NCBI GenBank assembly: GCA_964561995.1
Contig: CAZLQZ010000010.1
Location: forward strand, 1 to 49,072
Origin: JABIAG01 sp964561995
Lineage (GTDB): Archaea > Nanobdellota > Nanobdellia > Woesearchaeales > JABIAG01
Reading direction: 5' to 3'
Length of the DNA stretch: 49,072 bases
Made by a program: the position numbers and the translations under genes. Positions 1-7,203 of this stretch are shown here, piece by piece (the first letter of the stretch is position 1; each line of letters opens with the position of its first letter). Below the pieces are notes generated by a model. It was not told where the DNA came from. It saw only the letters and a program-made list of their open reading frames with translations, and ran no database searches.

Positions 1-13
1 AGGAAAACAAGTA

Positions 14-33
14 ATTCTGATATTCATCAGAAT
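14..33. other. Perfect 7-bp hairpin at the left edge
   Basis: ATTCTGA (14-20) and TCAGAAT (27-33) are exact reverse complements around a 6-base loop. It lies just left of the 17-base word that recurs inverted at the right edge. It could be the terminator of a gene outside the window or part of a repeat element. No clear T-run follows on the + strand, so the role is open. Confidence 0.4.
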
Positions 34-37
34 CACA

Positions 38-54
38 AGGGTTTCATATTAACC
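38..54 (+). repeat. 17-base word shared with the right edge (left copy)
   Basis: AGGGTTTCATATTAACC occurs here on the + strand and again on the - strand at 49021-49037. Matching stops exactly at both ends of the 17 bases. I noticed no other copy in the window. Both copies lie next to a hairpin, which suggests a small dispersed element or a repeat at which the assembly stopped. Confidence 0.5.
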
Positions 55-98
55 ATAATTACGGAAAAGTTTATATATTACTTGAATAAATAAAATAC

Positions 99-404
99 AT
101 GGAATTAAGTAAAACCTCACAATTTTTTGTTGGATTTTTTGCAATGTGGATTCTTTTATGGTTACACGCTAAAATGACCACTTCTCAATATTTTGGTTTT
201 ATTTTAGATACTCAAGTTGCTTTAACAGTTTCATTAGTTGTTTCTATAATATTAGTAATTATTGCTGTTGTTGTTATCATTCTTAGTTTTTTTGTATCAA
301 ATACACCTTTTATTCCAATAGGAGGATTAATTGGTTTACCTGTTGCTTTTATGACTAGTGAAATAGTAAGATTAGGATTTGCTATCTTTTTTGAATTTAT
401 ATAA
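99..404 (+). CDS. Small membrane protein, unknown function
   Basis: A 101-residue, very hydrophobic protein. Three membrane segments are visible, at about residues 8-25, 38-66 and 70-98, with few charged residues after the first five. There is no cleavable signal peptide and no recognisable motif. The start is supported by a TATA box (TTTATATATT, 70-79) with its centre about 25 bases upstream, which makes the mRNA leaderless. The gene stands alone on the left side of the window, about 100 bases from the next gene. The membrane location is clear from composition, but the function is not. Confidence 0.6.
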   Translation: MELSKTSQFFVGFFAMWILLWLHAKMTTSQYFGFILDTQVALTVSLVVSIILVIIAVVVIILSFFVSNTPFIPIGGLIGLPVAFMTSEIVRLGFAIFFEFI

Positions 405-471
405 AATATTTAATTTCTAAATTTTTTTTAAATCTTTTTGTAAATTTAAAAGTATCATTTTTTATAAGTAC

Positions 472-487
472 AGAAACCTTTTTATAG
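472..487 (+). promoter_or_regulatory. BRE/TATA promoter of the adk operon
   Basis: AGAAACC followed by TTTTTATAG matches the BRE plus TATA pattern that recurs in this window (AGAAAC then a TTTATA-like box). The box centre lies about 27 bases before the ATG at 510. This supports 510 rather than the in-frame TTG at 495 as the start and predicts a leaderless message. Confidence 0.6.
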
Positions 488-509
488 GACTTGTTTGATT
501 TTTAAAATA

Positions 510-953
510 ATGAATTACGAACAATTAAGACAGAAATATGATCTTCCCGAACTTGAAATTCTAAGTTTTGAATTTGAGATTGATAAAGAATCAGAATTTA
601 TTTTAAGAGAAGTTAGAAGAAAGATTAATGAAAGAATAGAAGCTTATTGTGATGTCCTTAGTGGAATTCTTCAACCTGATGCATCAAATATTATTCAAAT
701 GCATGAAGTAGCTTATTTTGATGAAAAAGAAAAAAATAAAGTATTTAAATATTACAGAAAATTAATGAAGATTTCTCGTGAGTCTTTAGAAATTGGTTTA
801 GAAGCTAATGAACATAGAGAAGCTATGTTTATTAATTCTATTTTTAATGAATGGAAAAGCATAAAAGAACAAATGATTGAGATAATTAAAATATTAAAAG
901 AATCATGGGAAAAAGATTCTCAAAATGAAGAAGATTTAAGATATATGGGGTAA
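510..953 (+). CDS. Conserved-looking charged helical protein before adenylate kinase
   Basis: The protein has 147 residues, starts MNYEQLRQKYDLPEL and is rich in Glu, Lys and Ile. Most of it should be alpha-helical, with heptad-like spacing in the second half (about residues 75-140). No signal peptide, membrane segment or metal site is visible. It is separated from adk by five bases and should be co-transcribed with it and with the next small gene. I do not recognise the family. The ATG at 510 is chosen because of the promoter spacing. Confidence 0.6.
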   Translation: MNYEQLRQKYDLPELEILSFEFEIDKESEFILREVRRKINERIEAYCDVLSGILQPDASNIIQMHEVAYFDEKEKNKVFKYYRKLMKISRESLEIGLEANEHREAMFINSIFNEWKSIKEQMIEIIKILKESWEKDSQNEEDLRYMG

Positions 954-958
954 ATAAT

Positions 959-1606
959 ATGAAAATTGTATTTTTAGGAAGTCCAGGAGTAGGAAAAGGA
1001 ACTTATACTGCAAAAGTTGTTGAAAAATATGGGTTAATTCACATTTCAACAGGAGATATTTTTAGAGAAAATATTAAAGGTAATACTGAACTTGGTGTTG
1101 AGGCAAAAAGTTATCTTGATTCTGGTGCTTTGGTTCCTGACCAAGTAACAATTAATATGGTTAAAGATAGGTTATCTAAGCCAGACATAGAAAAGGGTTA
1201 TATTTTAGATGGTTTTCCAAGAACAATTCCTCAAGCAAATGCATTGGGTGAATTTGAAAAGGTTGATCTTGTAATTAATTTTGTAGCAGATGAAAAAATA
1301 ATTCTTCAAAGATTAGGTGGAAGAAGAATTTGTAAACAGTGTGGAGCTGTATTCCATGTTACAAACATACCTCCAAAACAAGAAGGTATTTGTGATAAAT
1401 GTAATGGAGAATTATATCAAAGAGATGATGATAAAGAAGAAGCTATAAAAGAAAGATTAAAAGTTTATAATGAACAAACACAACCTTTGGTTGAATATTA
1501 TAGTGAAAAAGGTTTACTAAAAACAGTTGATGCAAATAGTTCAATTATAGATGATATAGTCGTTAATTTAGTTCCAATTTTGGATGAAATTAAGGGGGAA
1601 AAATAA
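959..1606 (+). CDS. adk: Adenylate kinase, zinc-LID type
   Basis: Catalyses ATP + AMP to 2 ADP in the cytosol. The protein has 215 residues, the normal size of the long-type enzyme. The P-loop GSPGVGKGT is at residues 7-15. The AMP-site motif STGDIFR is at 30-36 and DGFPRT at 84-89. The LID domain carries four cysteines (C125, C128, C145, C148) in two CxxC pairs that should bind zinc. This is the COG0563 type shared with bacteria, not the AdkA type of many Euryarchaeota. It is the second gene of a three-gene run (510-1844) with spacings of five bases and one base. Confidence 0.95.
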   Translation: MKIVFLGSPGVGKGTYTAKVVEKYGLIHISTGDIFRENIKGNTELGVEAKSYLDSGALVPDQVTINMVKDRLSKPDIEKGYILDGFPRTIPQANALGEFEKVDLVINFVADEKIILQRLGGRRICKQCGAVFHVTNIPPKQEGICDKCNGELYQRDDDKEEAIKERLKVYNEQTQPLVEYYSEKGLLKTVDANSSIIDDIVVNLVPILDEIKGEK

Positions 1607-1607
1607 A

Positions 1608-1844
1608 ATGCCATATGATGCAGAATTAGATGTTAAAAAATTTTCCGAAGAAGTTGAATTTGTAGATTCAAAAATAGTAATTAGTGTAATGTGTTACAAC
1701 GAAGGAATTGAAAAACTTCAGTTATCTAGGGAAATAAAAAATGCCGAAGGAGAATATAGATTTTCTAAATTAGGCAGAATGATTAAAGAAGAAGTTGAAA
1801 AAGTCTTACCTATTATTGAAAAAGCAGTAAAAACTATGGAATAG
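1608..1844 (+). CDS. Small acidic protein downstream of adk
   Basis: The protein has 78 residues and begins MPYDAELDVKKF. The ATG lies one base after the adk stop, behind AAGGGGGAA (about 1591-1600) as a Shine-Dalgarno sequence. An upstream in-frame start inside adk (1584) is less likely. The sequence shows a beta-rich first half and a C-terminal helix (about residues 50-76). No known motif was recognised. It ends in TAG directly against the convergent truD stop. Tight coupling to adk suggests a linked role, but nothing shows what it is. Confidence 0.6.
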   Translation: MPYDAELDVKKFSEEVEFVDSKIVISVMCYNEGIEKLQLSREIKNAEGEYRFSKLGRMIKEEVEKVLPIIEKAVKTME

Positions 1845-2708
1845 TTATTTATTAAATAATTGATCAATAAAAACTGTGGCATAACAACTTTTTGGCAAAA
1901 AGAATTTCAATAAAACATCATTACCTTTTTTTTTAATTTCTAATTTTTTAACTTCACAAAACATATTTCTTTGGGTACCTTCTGCACTTAATTCGGGAAT
2001 TTGTCTAATTATAAAATCTCTTTGAGTAATTTCTTCTTCTTTCATAATTTCTTTTGTAATCTCATTTGGGTCAACACCAAAACCAACAATTGGAATTATT
2101 TCTTCTTGTTTTTTCATTCTTTTTACAGTCTCATTCCAAATATAACTTTGATAAGCGTGAACATAAATTCTTTGAACTTTTTTGTTTAATTTTGTAATTG
2201 ATTGAACTGCATTAAATGTGTCTAAACCTGCTAATTCACAAGCTTTTTTAAAATCTTTTTTTACAATTGCTCTACCAACTTCAATGTTATTTCCACCAAA
2301 TCTTTGTTTCCCAAAATAATTAATAAATTTAGTAATTGGTTTGGGTTCAGGAGCATCTCTTACTAAAATTTCAAATGCATTTCCAAGTAAACTTCCTAAT
2401 GAAACTGGTATGTTGCCTTTACCTAAATATGTGATTTTAATATCTTTTAGTTCTATTTTTTCTAATCTTTCTTTTGAAACATTTTTTACAGAACACGTTT
2501 GACTTGTGATGGCTTTTTTATCTTTATTGCCTGCAAAACCAAATTCTTTGAAAGGAATATGCAAGGCATTAGCTATTGTTTCTAAAGCTTTAACAGTATT
2601 GTAATCTGTTTTATCCATTATAAAATAGGTATAATTGCCATCATTTTTAATTTCAATACTTGTTTTTTCTGTAACTTTAAAGTCTTCAGGGAGTTTTTTG
2701 ATTTCCAT
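1845..2708 (-). CDS. truD: tRNA pseudouridine synthase TruD, compact
   Basis: Makes pseudouridine in tRNA (position 13 in the bacterial enzyme; other sites are known for archaeal and eukaryotic relatives). The catalytic motif GNKDKKAITSQ is at residues 60-70 with Asp63. Further family motifs are NYFGKQRFGG, VHAYQSYIWNE and the C-terminal LPKSCYATVF. At 287 residues it is much shorter than most TruD proteins (about 350-450), and most of the missing length should be the variable TRUD insertion domain. The start at 2708 (MEIKKLPEDFKV) is chosen over an upstream start because the preceding residues are not family-like and a TATA-like box lies about 25 bases upstream. Confidence 0.9.
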   Translation of the reverse strand: MEIKKLPEDFKVTEKTSIEIKNDGNYTYFIMDKTDYNTVKALETIANALHIPFKEFGFAGNKDKKAITSQTCSVKNVSKERLEKIELKDIKITYLGKGNIPVSLGSLLGNAFEILVRDAPEPKPITKFINYFGKQRFGGNNIEVGRAIVKKDFKKACELAGLDTFNAVQSITKLNKKVQRIYVHAYQSYIWNETVKRMKKQEEIIPIVGFGVDPNEITKEIMKEEEITQRDFIIRQIPELSAEGTQRNMFCEVKKLEIKKKGNDVLLKFFLPKSCYATVFIDQLFNK

Positions 2709-2789
2709 AGTGTGTTTAATTATCTTTATTTTATAAGGTTTTTTATGTATATTGCAAAAACTTATAAATGCTTTAAATCTTATATTAAT

Positions 2790-3305
2790 ATGGAAAAAGT
2801 AAGCATAAAAATACTCGAAGTTGATGTAAAACAAGTAATTGAAAAAATCAAAGAGTTAGGTGCAACTTCATTATTTGAAGGTAATGTTAAATGTCGATAT
2901 TTTGATTTTGGTGACGATAAATTAAGAAGTTCTAGTAAAGATCTTCAATTAAGAGAATTAGAAGATAGATTTCTTTTAAGTTATAAAGAAAAAATCAATC
3001 AGGATTGTAAAGATGTTTCTAAAGAATACGAAATTAAGTTAGAAAAAGATAATGATCTTATTCTTATTTTAGCAGGATTAGGATTGTTAGAAACTTCTGA
3101 AGTAATTAAAAAAAGAATTATTTATGAAAAAGATGAAGTTTGGTTTAAGTTTGATCAAATTGAAGATTTTCCTATCTTTTTACAAATTGAAGGACCAAAC
3201 AGTACTGAAGTCATGAAATGGGTTGAAAAATTAAGTTTTAGTGAAGATGATGCTTTACCTTGGAATGGTAGAGATGTTTGGATGCATTATAAGAAAAAAA
3301 AATAA
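2790..3305 (+). CDS. CYTH-domain (CyaB / thiamine-triphosphatase-like) protein
   Basis: The protein has 171 residues and resembles class IV adenylate cyclase (CyaB)-type CYTH proteins, which bind triphosphates in a beta tunnel. Family-like features are LQLRELEDRFLLSYKEK, KEYEIKLE, the pattern KRIIYEKDEVWFKFD and the late QIEDFPIFLQIEG strand. The N-terminal ExExK signature is degenerate (MEKVSIKI), so the usual metal-binding glutamates are partly missing. The start at 2790 follows a TATA box (CTTATAAATG, 2761-2770). It is two bases from the next gene. The substrate cannot be told from the sequence. Confidence 0.8.
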   Translation: MEKVSIKILEVDVKQVIEKIKELGATSLFEGNVKCRYFDFGDDKLRSSSKDLQLRELEDRFLLSYKEKINQDCKDVSKEYEIKLEKDNDLILILAGLGLLETSEVIKKRIIYEKDEVWFKFDQIEDFPIFLQIEGPNSTEVMKWVEKLSFSEDDALPWNGRDVWMHYKKKK

Positions 3306-3307
3306 AA

Positions 3308-3928
3308 ATGAAACCAATTATTGCAATTGATTTAATTGGAACGTTAATAACTTCTAAATCCTGGGATGAATCTCATCCTGATTGGTTTAATTATTTTGCT
3401 GAAGTTTTACAAGATCCTTCTATTAAAGAATATGCAAAATTAGAAGACTGGTGGCCAAAAGTTCATGAAGTCATGGAAAAATACTTGCCTGATGATACAA
3501 AAGAAGCAAGAACGGTTATTGCAAGAACCATGTTTTCAATAATGTTTTTTAAAAGAATCTCTAGTGAAGATGTTGTTAAGGAATTTGCAGATTATTTAAG
3601 AAAACAAACTAAATACGATGTTGCTTTAGTGACTTCTTTTCCTGATATTTTGATTAATTTATTGTTAGAAAAAATGGGATGTTTGGATATTTTTTCAATA
3701 GTTTTAGCTTCTAAAAGTAATAAAGAATCTGATAAAAAATTAGTGTTTGAAGAATTTATTACAAAATTTGGAAAACCTGTTTATTATATTGGTAATGGAA
3801 ATAAAAATATAATTTCTTGTAAGGAAGTAGGAATAAAAACTGTTAGTGTAAACTGGTTAAGTGAAAGTAAGTGTAAGGGAAACTATGATGTTAATTCTGT
3901 AAAAGAATTGGAAAACCTTATAAAATAA
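3308..3928 (+). CDS. HAD-like protein with degenerate catalytic motifs
   Basis: The protein has 206 residues. Motif I is IAIDLIGTL: the nucleophile Asp8 is present, but position 10, normally the second Asp, is Ile. Motif II may be VTSFP, and a Lys-containing SNKESDKK segment precedes YIGNGNKN, where the usual GDxxxD is replaced by Asn. The inserted helical cap (about residues 15-100) contains many Trp and His. The fold is probably HAD, but phosphatase activity is doubtful. It follows the CYTH gene by two bases and is co-transcribed with it. Confidence 0.65.
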   Translation: MKPIIAIDLIGTLITSKSWDESHPDWFNYFAEVLQDPSIKEYAKLEDWWPKVHEVMEKYLPDDTKEARTVIARTMFSIMFFKRISSEDVVKEFADYLRKQTKYDVALVTSFPDILINLLLEKMGCLDIFSIVLASKSNKESDKKLVFEEFITKFGKPVYYIGNGNKNIISCKEVGIKTVSVNWLSESKCKGNYDVNSVKELENLIK

Positions 3929-3948
3929 TTCTTTGTTCTATTATTTAT

Positions 3949-4104
3949 GCATCTGTAGCTCAGCTTGGATAGAGTGGCACCCTCCTAACTGGTTACGGTC
4001 GGTTAACAATCAAAGGACTATACTCATAAAATCGTATAGGCCAAGAAATGACAGTTATCCAGCGAGATAGGTGAAGGTCGGGGGTTCAAATCCTCCCAGG
4101 TGCG
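3949..4104 (+). tRNA. tRNA-Arg (anticodon CCT) with an intron
   Basis: The acceptor stem GCATCTG (3949-3955) pairs with CAGGTGC (4097-4103), with discriminator G4104. The D stem GCTC/GAGT, the anticodon stem GCACC/GGTGA (one terminal mismatch), a five-base variable loop and the T arm GGGGG-TTCAAAT-CCTCC all fold normally. The anticodon loop is CT-CCT-A, followed by A after splicing, which is the usual loop of tRNA-Arg(CCU). The exons are 3949-3987 and 4069-4104. The 3' CCA is not encoded. Confidence 0.93.
3988..4068 (+). other. 81-base tRNA intron at position 37/38
   Basis: The exon-intron junctions form a bulge-helix-bulge. The central helix CTCC/CGAG (one C-C mismatch) is flanked by three-base bulges TAA (3986-3988) and ATA (4067-4069). 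Cutting after the second base of each bulge gives the canonical 37/38 junction. CTGG/CCAG closes the intron side of the motif. Inside, CTATAC and GTATAG form a six-pair hairpin that can extend to nine positions with one mismatch. Splicing would need the archaeal tRNA endonuclease. Confidence 0.85.
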
Positions 4105-4190
4105 TAATTACGAAAAACAAATGGAAATATTTTTCCATCTGAAATTAAATTAAGTGATGTTAATGCATCATTTTTGGAGTGTTAAAAAAT

Positions 4191-5126
4191 ATGAAAATAT
4201 TAGTTACTGGCGGAGCTGGTTATATAGGAAGTGTAGCTGTAAAAGAATTGATTAATCAAAATAATGAAGTTATAATAGTTGATAATCTTTCTAAAGGAAA
4301 AAAAGAATTAATTCATGAAAAAGCAAAATTTTATGAAATTGATTTAATAGATACGGATTTAGAAAAAGTTTTTCAAGAGAATAAAATTGATGCAGTAATT
4401 CATTTTGCAGCATACAAGTCTGTTGGTGAATCTATGTCTAATGCTGTAAAATACTCTGATAATATTAAAGGAAGTATTAATCTTCTTGACATGATGGTTA
4501 AGTATAAAGTTCATAAAATTGTTTTCTCTTCTTCAGCTGCAGTATATGGAATGCCAAAAGAAGAAATTATTGATGAAAGGTGTGAAGCTAAACCAATTAA
4601 TTATTATGGATATACCAAATTACAAATGGAAAGGTTGATGTATTGGTATTGTAAAGTTTATGGGATTAGTTATGTTGCTTTGCGTTATTTTAATGTTGCT
4701 GGTGACGGTGGATTAAATTATGTTGATCCAAATGCTACAAATGTTTTTCCAATAATTATGGAAGTAATAAAAGGCAAAAAAAGTATTTTTAAAATCTTTG
4801 GCGATGATTATGATACTGAAGATGGCACTTGTGTAAGAGATTATATTGATGTAAATGATTTGGTTGATGCTCACATTTTAGCATTAAAAGTATCTTATAG
4901 TGGTGCAATTAATCTTGGTTCTGGAAAGGGTTTTTCTGTAAAAGAATTAGTTAGTGGTTTTGTTGAAGTAACTGGAAAACCTGTTCCTTTTGAATTTGCG
5001 GACAGAAGAGAAGGTGATCCTGCTTGTTTGATTGCTTCTAATAAAAAAGCTAAACGAATTTTAAATTGGGAACCTAAAAGAAGTATAAAGGATATGATAA
5101 AAAGTACTTTTGATGCTTATAACTAA
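4191..5126 (+). CDS. galE: UDP-glucose 4-epimerase (GalE-type SDR)
   Basis: Interconverts UDP-glucose and UDP-galactose (or their N-acetyl forms) using bound NAD, supplying sugars for surface glycans. The protein has 311 residues. The Rossmann motif GGAGYIGS is near residues 8-15. SSSAAVYG supplies the catalytic Ser/Thr region, NYYGYTK the YxxxK pair, and LRYFNVAG the substrate loop. The ATG at 4191 has GGAG (4176-4179) about 11 bases upstream and is preferred to a GTG at 4179. The gene follows the tRNA by about 85 bases and appears monocistronic. Confidence 0.93.
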   Translation: MKILVTGGAGYIGSVAVKELINQNNEVIIVDNLSKGKKELIHEKAKFYEIDLIDTDLEKVFQENKIDAVIHFAAYKSVGESMSNAVKYSDNIKGSINLLDMMVKYKVHKIVFSSSAAVYGMPKEEIIDERCEAKPINYYGYTKLQMERLMYWYCKVYGISYVALRYFNVAGDGGLNYVDPNATNVFPIIMEVIKGKKSIFKIFGDDYDTEDGTCVRDYIDVNDLVDAHILALKVSYSGAINLGSGKGFSVKELVSGFVEVTGKPVPFEFADRREGDPACLIASNKKAKRILNWEPKRSIKDMIKSTFDAYN

Positions 5127-5169
5127 AATATCATAAATCTTTTTAAATGCTGCCTTAAAAACAATTATT

Positions 5170-5637
5170 ATGGCACATTATAAATGGCATCCAGTATCCT
5201 GTAGAGTTAGACTTGGTTGTGGAAGACCTCGTTCTGATAATTATTCACCTGATAATTCTATTCCTCTTGGTTTTAAAGAAGCTAATTATGCTTTTCCTAC
5301 TCGTTCGTTTATAAGATCTGAAAATGAATTTCAGGGAAAATGGTTGGAATATCGTAATACTCAATTTATTAGTTTATCTGATGCAATAAGTAATATGCAG
5401 GAAATTATAGAAAAAAGACCTACTGCTAGTAAATGGATAAGAGAAATTGAATTGGGAACACTTTTTATTCCTTCAAGATATACAGCTGCACATATTGATT
5501 ATAAAAAAAATGTTGTACATCATTGTAATTTTTGTAATATAACACAAGAAACTCTTGATTGTTGGGCACAATATTTACCTTCTCCTATTGAACATAAAGT
5601 AATTACTCCAGTTGATATAAGTACTGTTTTTAGATAA
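5170..5637 (+). CDS. Unknown 155-residue protein with CxxC
   Basis: Starts MAHYKWHPVSCRVRLGCG. Cysteines at 11 and 17, a HHCNFC segment near residue 120 and a later Cys suggest a metal site. It has no signal peptide or membrane segment. A TATA-like TTTTTAAAT about 25-30 bases upstream supports the start and a leaderless message. It overlaps the convergent gatE stop by eight bases. I do not recognise a family; the aromatic and Arg-rich composition would fit nucleic-acid binding, but that is only a guess. Confidence 0.55.
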   Translation: MAHYKWHPVSCRVRLGCGRPRSDNYSPDNSIPLGFKEANYAFPTRSFIRSENEFQGKWLEYRNTQFISLSDAISNMQEIIEKRPTASKWIREIELGTLFIPSRYTAAHIDYKKNVVHHCNFCNITQETLDCWAQYLPSPIEHKVITPVDISTVFR

Positions 5638-7048
5638 TTTTCTTAAGAATTTCCATGGCTTTTTTACCATCTACTTGTCCTTTGAATTTTGCCATTACTA
5701 AACCCATATATGCTCCTGGATTTAAACCTGGTTTTTCTTTAACAATTTGTTTAATTCCTTCTTCTATTTTAGAATCATCAGCTTTTTCAAATTTTGAATA
5801 ATCGACTTCTTTTTTTTCAGCTTTCATTGCTAAAATATCAACAATTGCATCTTTACTTATTTCATCTTTGTCTAATTTTTCTAAAACTTCTAAGAAATCT
5901 TTTTCTTTTAAGTTAGATGTATCTATGTTTAATCTGGTTTTAATATCTTTTGGAACATTAAGAATTATGTTTGCAATAACGTCTGCTTTTAATTTTAATT
6001 TTTCAGTATATCTTTTTAAATCAATTTTTTGTTTTATTAATTCTTTAGCTAAAATATCAGTAATGCCAAATTCTTTTTCTAATTTAATTGTTTTTTCAGT
6101 TAATAGTTCTGGCAATTCAACATTTTTTAACATTTCATCACTAATTCTAATTGGCAGGATGTCTGTTTCAGGATACATTCTAGCTCCTCCTGGCATTGGT
6201 CTTAAAAATGTAGTTGTAAAATCAGGATTTGCTTTTCTAACTTCGCATTTAACTCCCTTCCCACTTTCGATTAATTTTTTTTGTCTTTCAATTTCTATTT
6301 TAATTACTTTTGGAATTGATTTTAAATCTTGAAAACCTTTAACTTCTGTTCTATTTCCGCCTTTAATTGAAACATTAACATCTTGTCTAATTGTTCCTAT
6401 TCCTCTTTTAACTCTTTCAGTACTTCTTAAAATCATTCCTAATGCCGAAGCTACTTCTTTAACATGTTCTGGATCTTTTAGTGATGCATCTGTTGCAATT
6501 TCTAATAATGCAATTCCTAATCTGTCTAGTTTATATGATACTGAATTTTCTGTAGTTTCTAATTTTTGAGCTGCTTCTTCTTCTAAAAATATTGTTGGAA
6601 TGCCTACTTTTCCTTTTTCTGTTTCAATAAAACCATTTCTTCCAATAAGCATGGTTCTTTGAAAACCTCCTACATTACTGCCATCAACAACAGTTTTTCT
6701 CATAACTTGTAATTCATCTACAACTTGCGCATTAAGTAATTTGCAAATCATAATTGCTGTGTTAAGATGATGTAAGTTTGCATTTCTAGGTGGTTCTTCA
6801 TCATATTCTATTGCACAAGTATCTTCTGAATTAGAAACATAAATGAATTTTTTCCCTTTTAACATTTCATGAGTTGCAGCAACATCAATTTCTCCTGTTT
6901 CTCCAACTACTGCACGTAATTTTCTTTCACATTTTAAATCCGGTTTTTTGTCTGAATTGATTGCTGGACAATTACAAAATAGTTTTTTACCTTCTAATTG
7001 TTGGTGAATTTCAATTCCTGCTTTAAACCCAATATTGTGGTAATCCAT
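5630..7048 (-). CDS. gatE: Glu-tRNA(Gln) amidotransferase subunit E lacking the AspRS-like insertion
   Basis: With GatD, this archaeal subunit converts Glu-tRNA(Gln) to Gln-tRNA(Gln) by binding the tRNA and activating its glutamate. GatE-type motifs include GFKAGIEIHQQL, KLFCNCP, YDEEPPRNAN, VMRKTVVDGSNVGGFQRT, VKRGIGTIRQDVNVSI and FLRPMPGGARMYPETD, followed by a helical YqeY-like tail. It has 472 residues, whereas GatE is usually above 600. The roughly 130-150 residue AspRS-like (GAD) domain normally found just before the RPxPG motif is absent, with only a short link (GKGVKCEVRKANPDF). No gatD is in the window. A TATA box (about 7066-7079, - strand) supports the start. Confidence 0.9.
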   Translation of the reverse strand: MDYHNIGFKAGIEIHQQLEGKKLFCNCPAINSDKKPDLKCERKLRAVVGETGEIDVAATHEMLKGKKFIYVSNSEDTCAIEYDEEPPRNANLHHLNTAIMICKLLNAQVVDELQVMRKTVVDGSNVGGFQRTMLIGRNGFIETEKGKVGIPTIFLEEEAAQKLETTENSVSYKLDRLGIALLEIATDASLKDPEHVKEVASALGMILRSTERVKRGIGTIRQDVNVSIKGGNRTEVKGFQDLKSIPKVIKIEIERQKKLIESGKGVKCEVRKANPDFTTTFLRPMPGGARMYPETDILPIRISDEMLKNVELPELLTEKTIKLEKEFGITDILAKELIKQKIDLKRYTEKLKLKADVIANIILNVPKDIKTRLNIDTSNLKEKDFLEVLEKLDKDEISKDAIVDILAMKAEKKEVDYSKFEKADDSKIEEGIKQIVKEKPGLNPGAYMGLVMAKFKGQVDGKKAMEILKKII

Positions 7049-7203
7049 GACTATGAAGGATTAAAAGTTTTATATAAATCTTTTCAAAAATTAAAATGCC
7101 TCTTGAGTAAATAAGTTACTTTGTTGCTTTTAAAGAATATAAATATAGTTTTATGACGAAAGGCATAACAAATAATTAAAATAAATAAAAAATAAAGAAA
7201 TAA

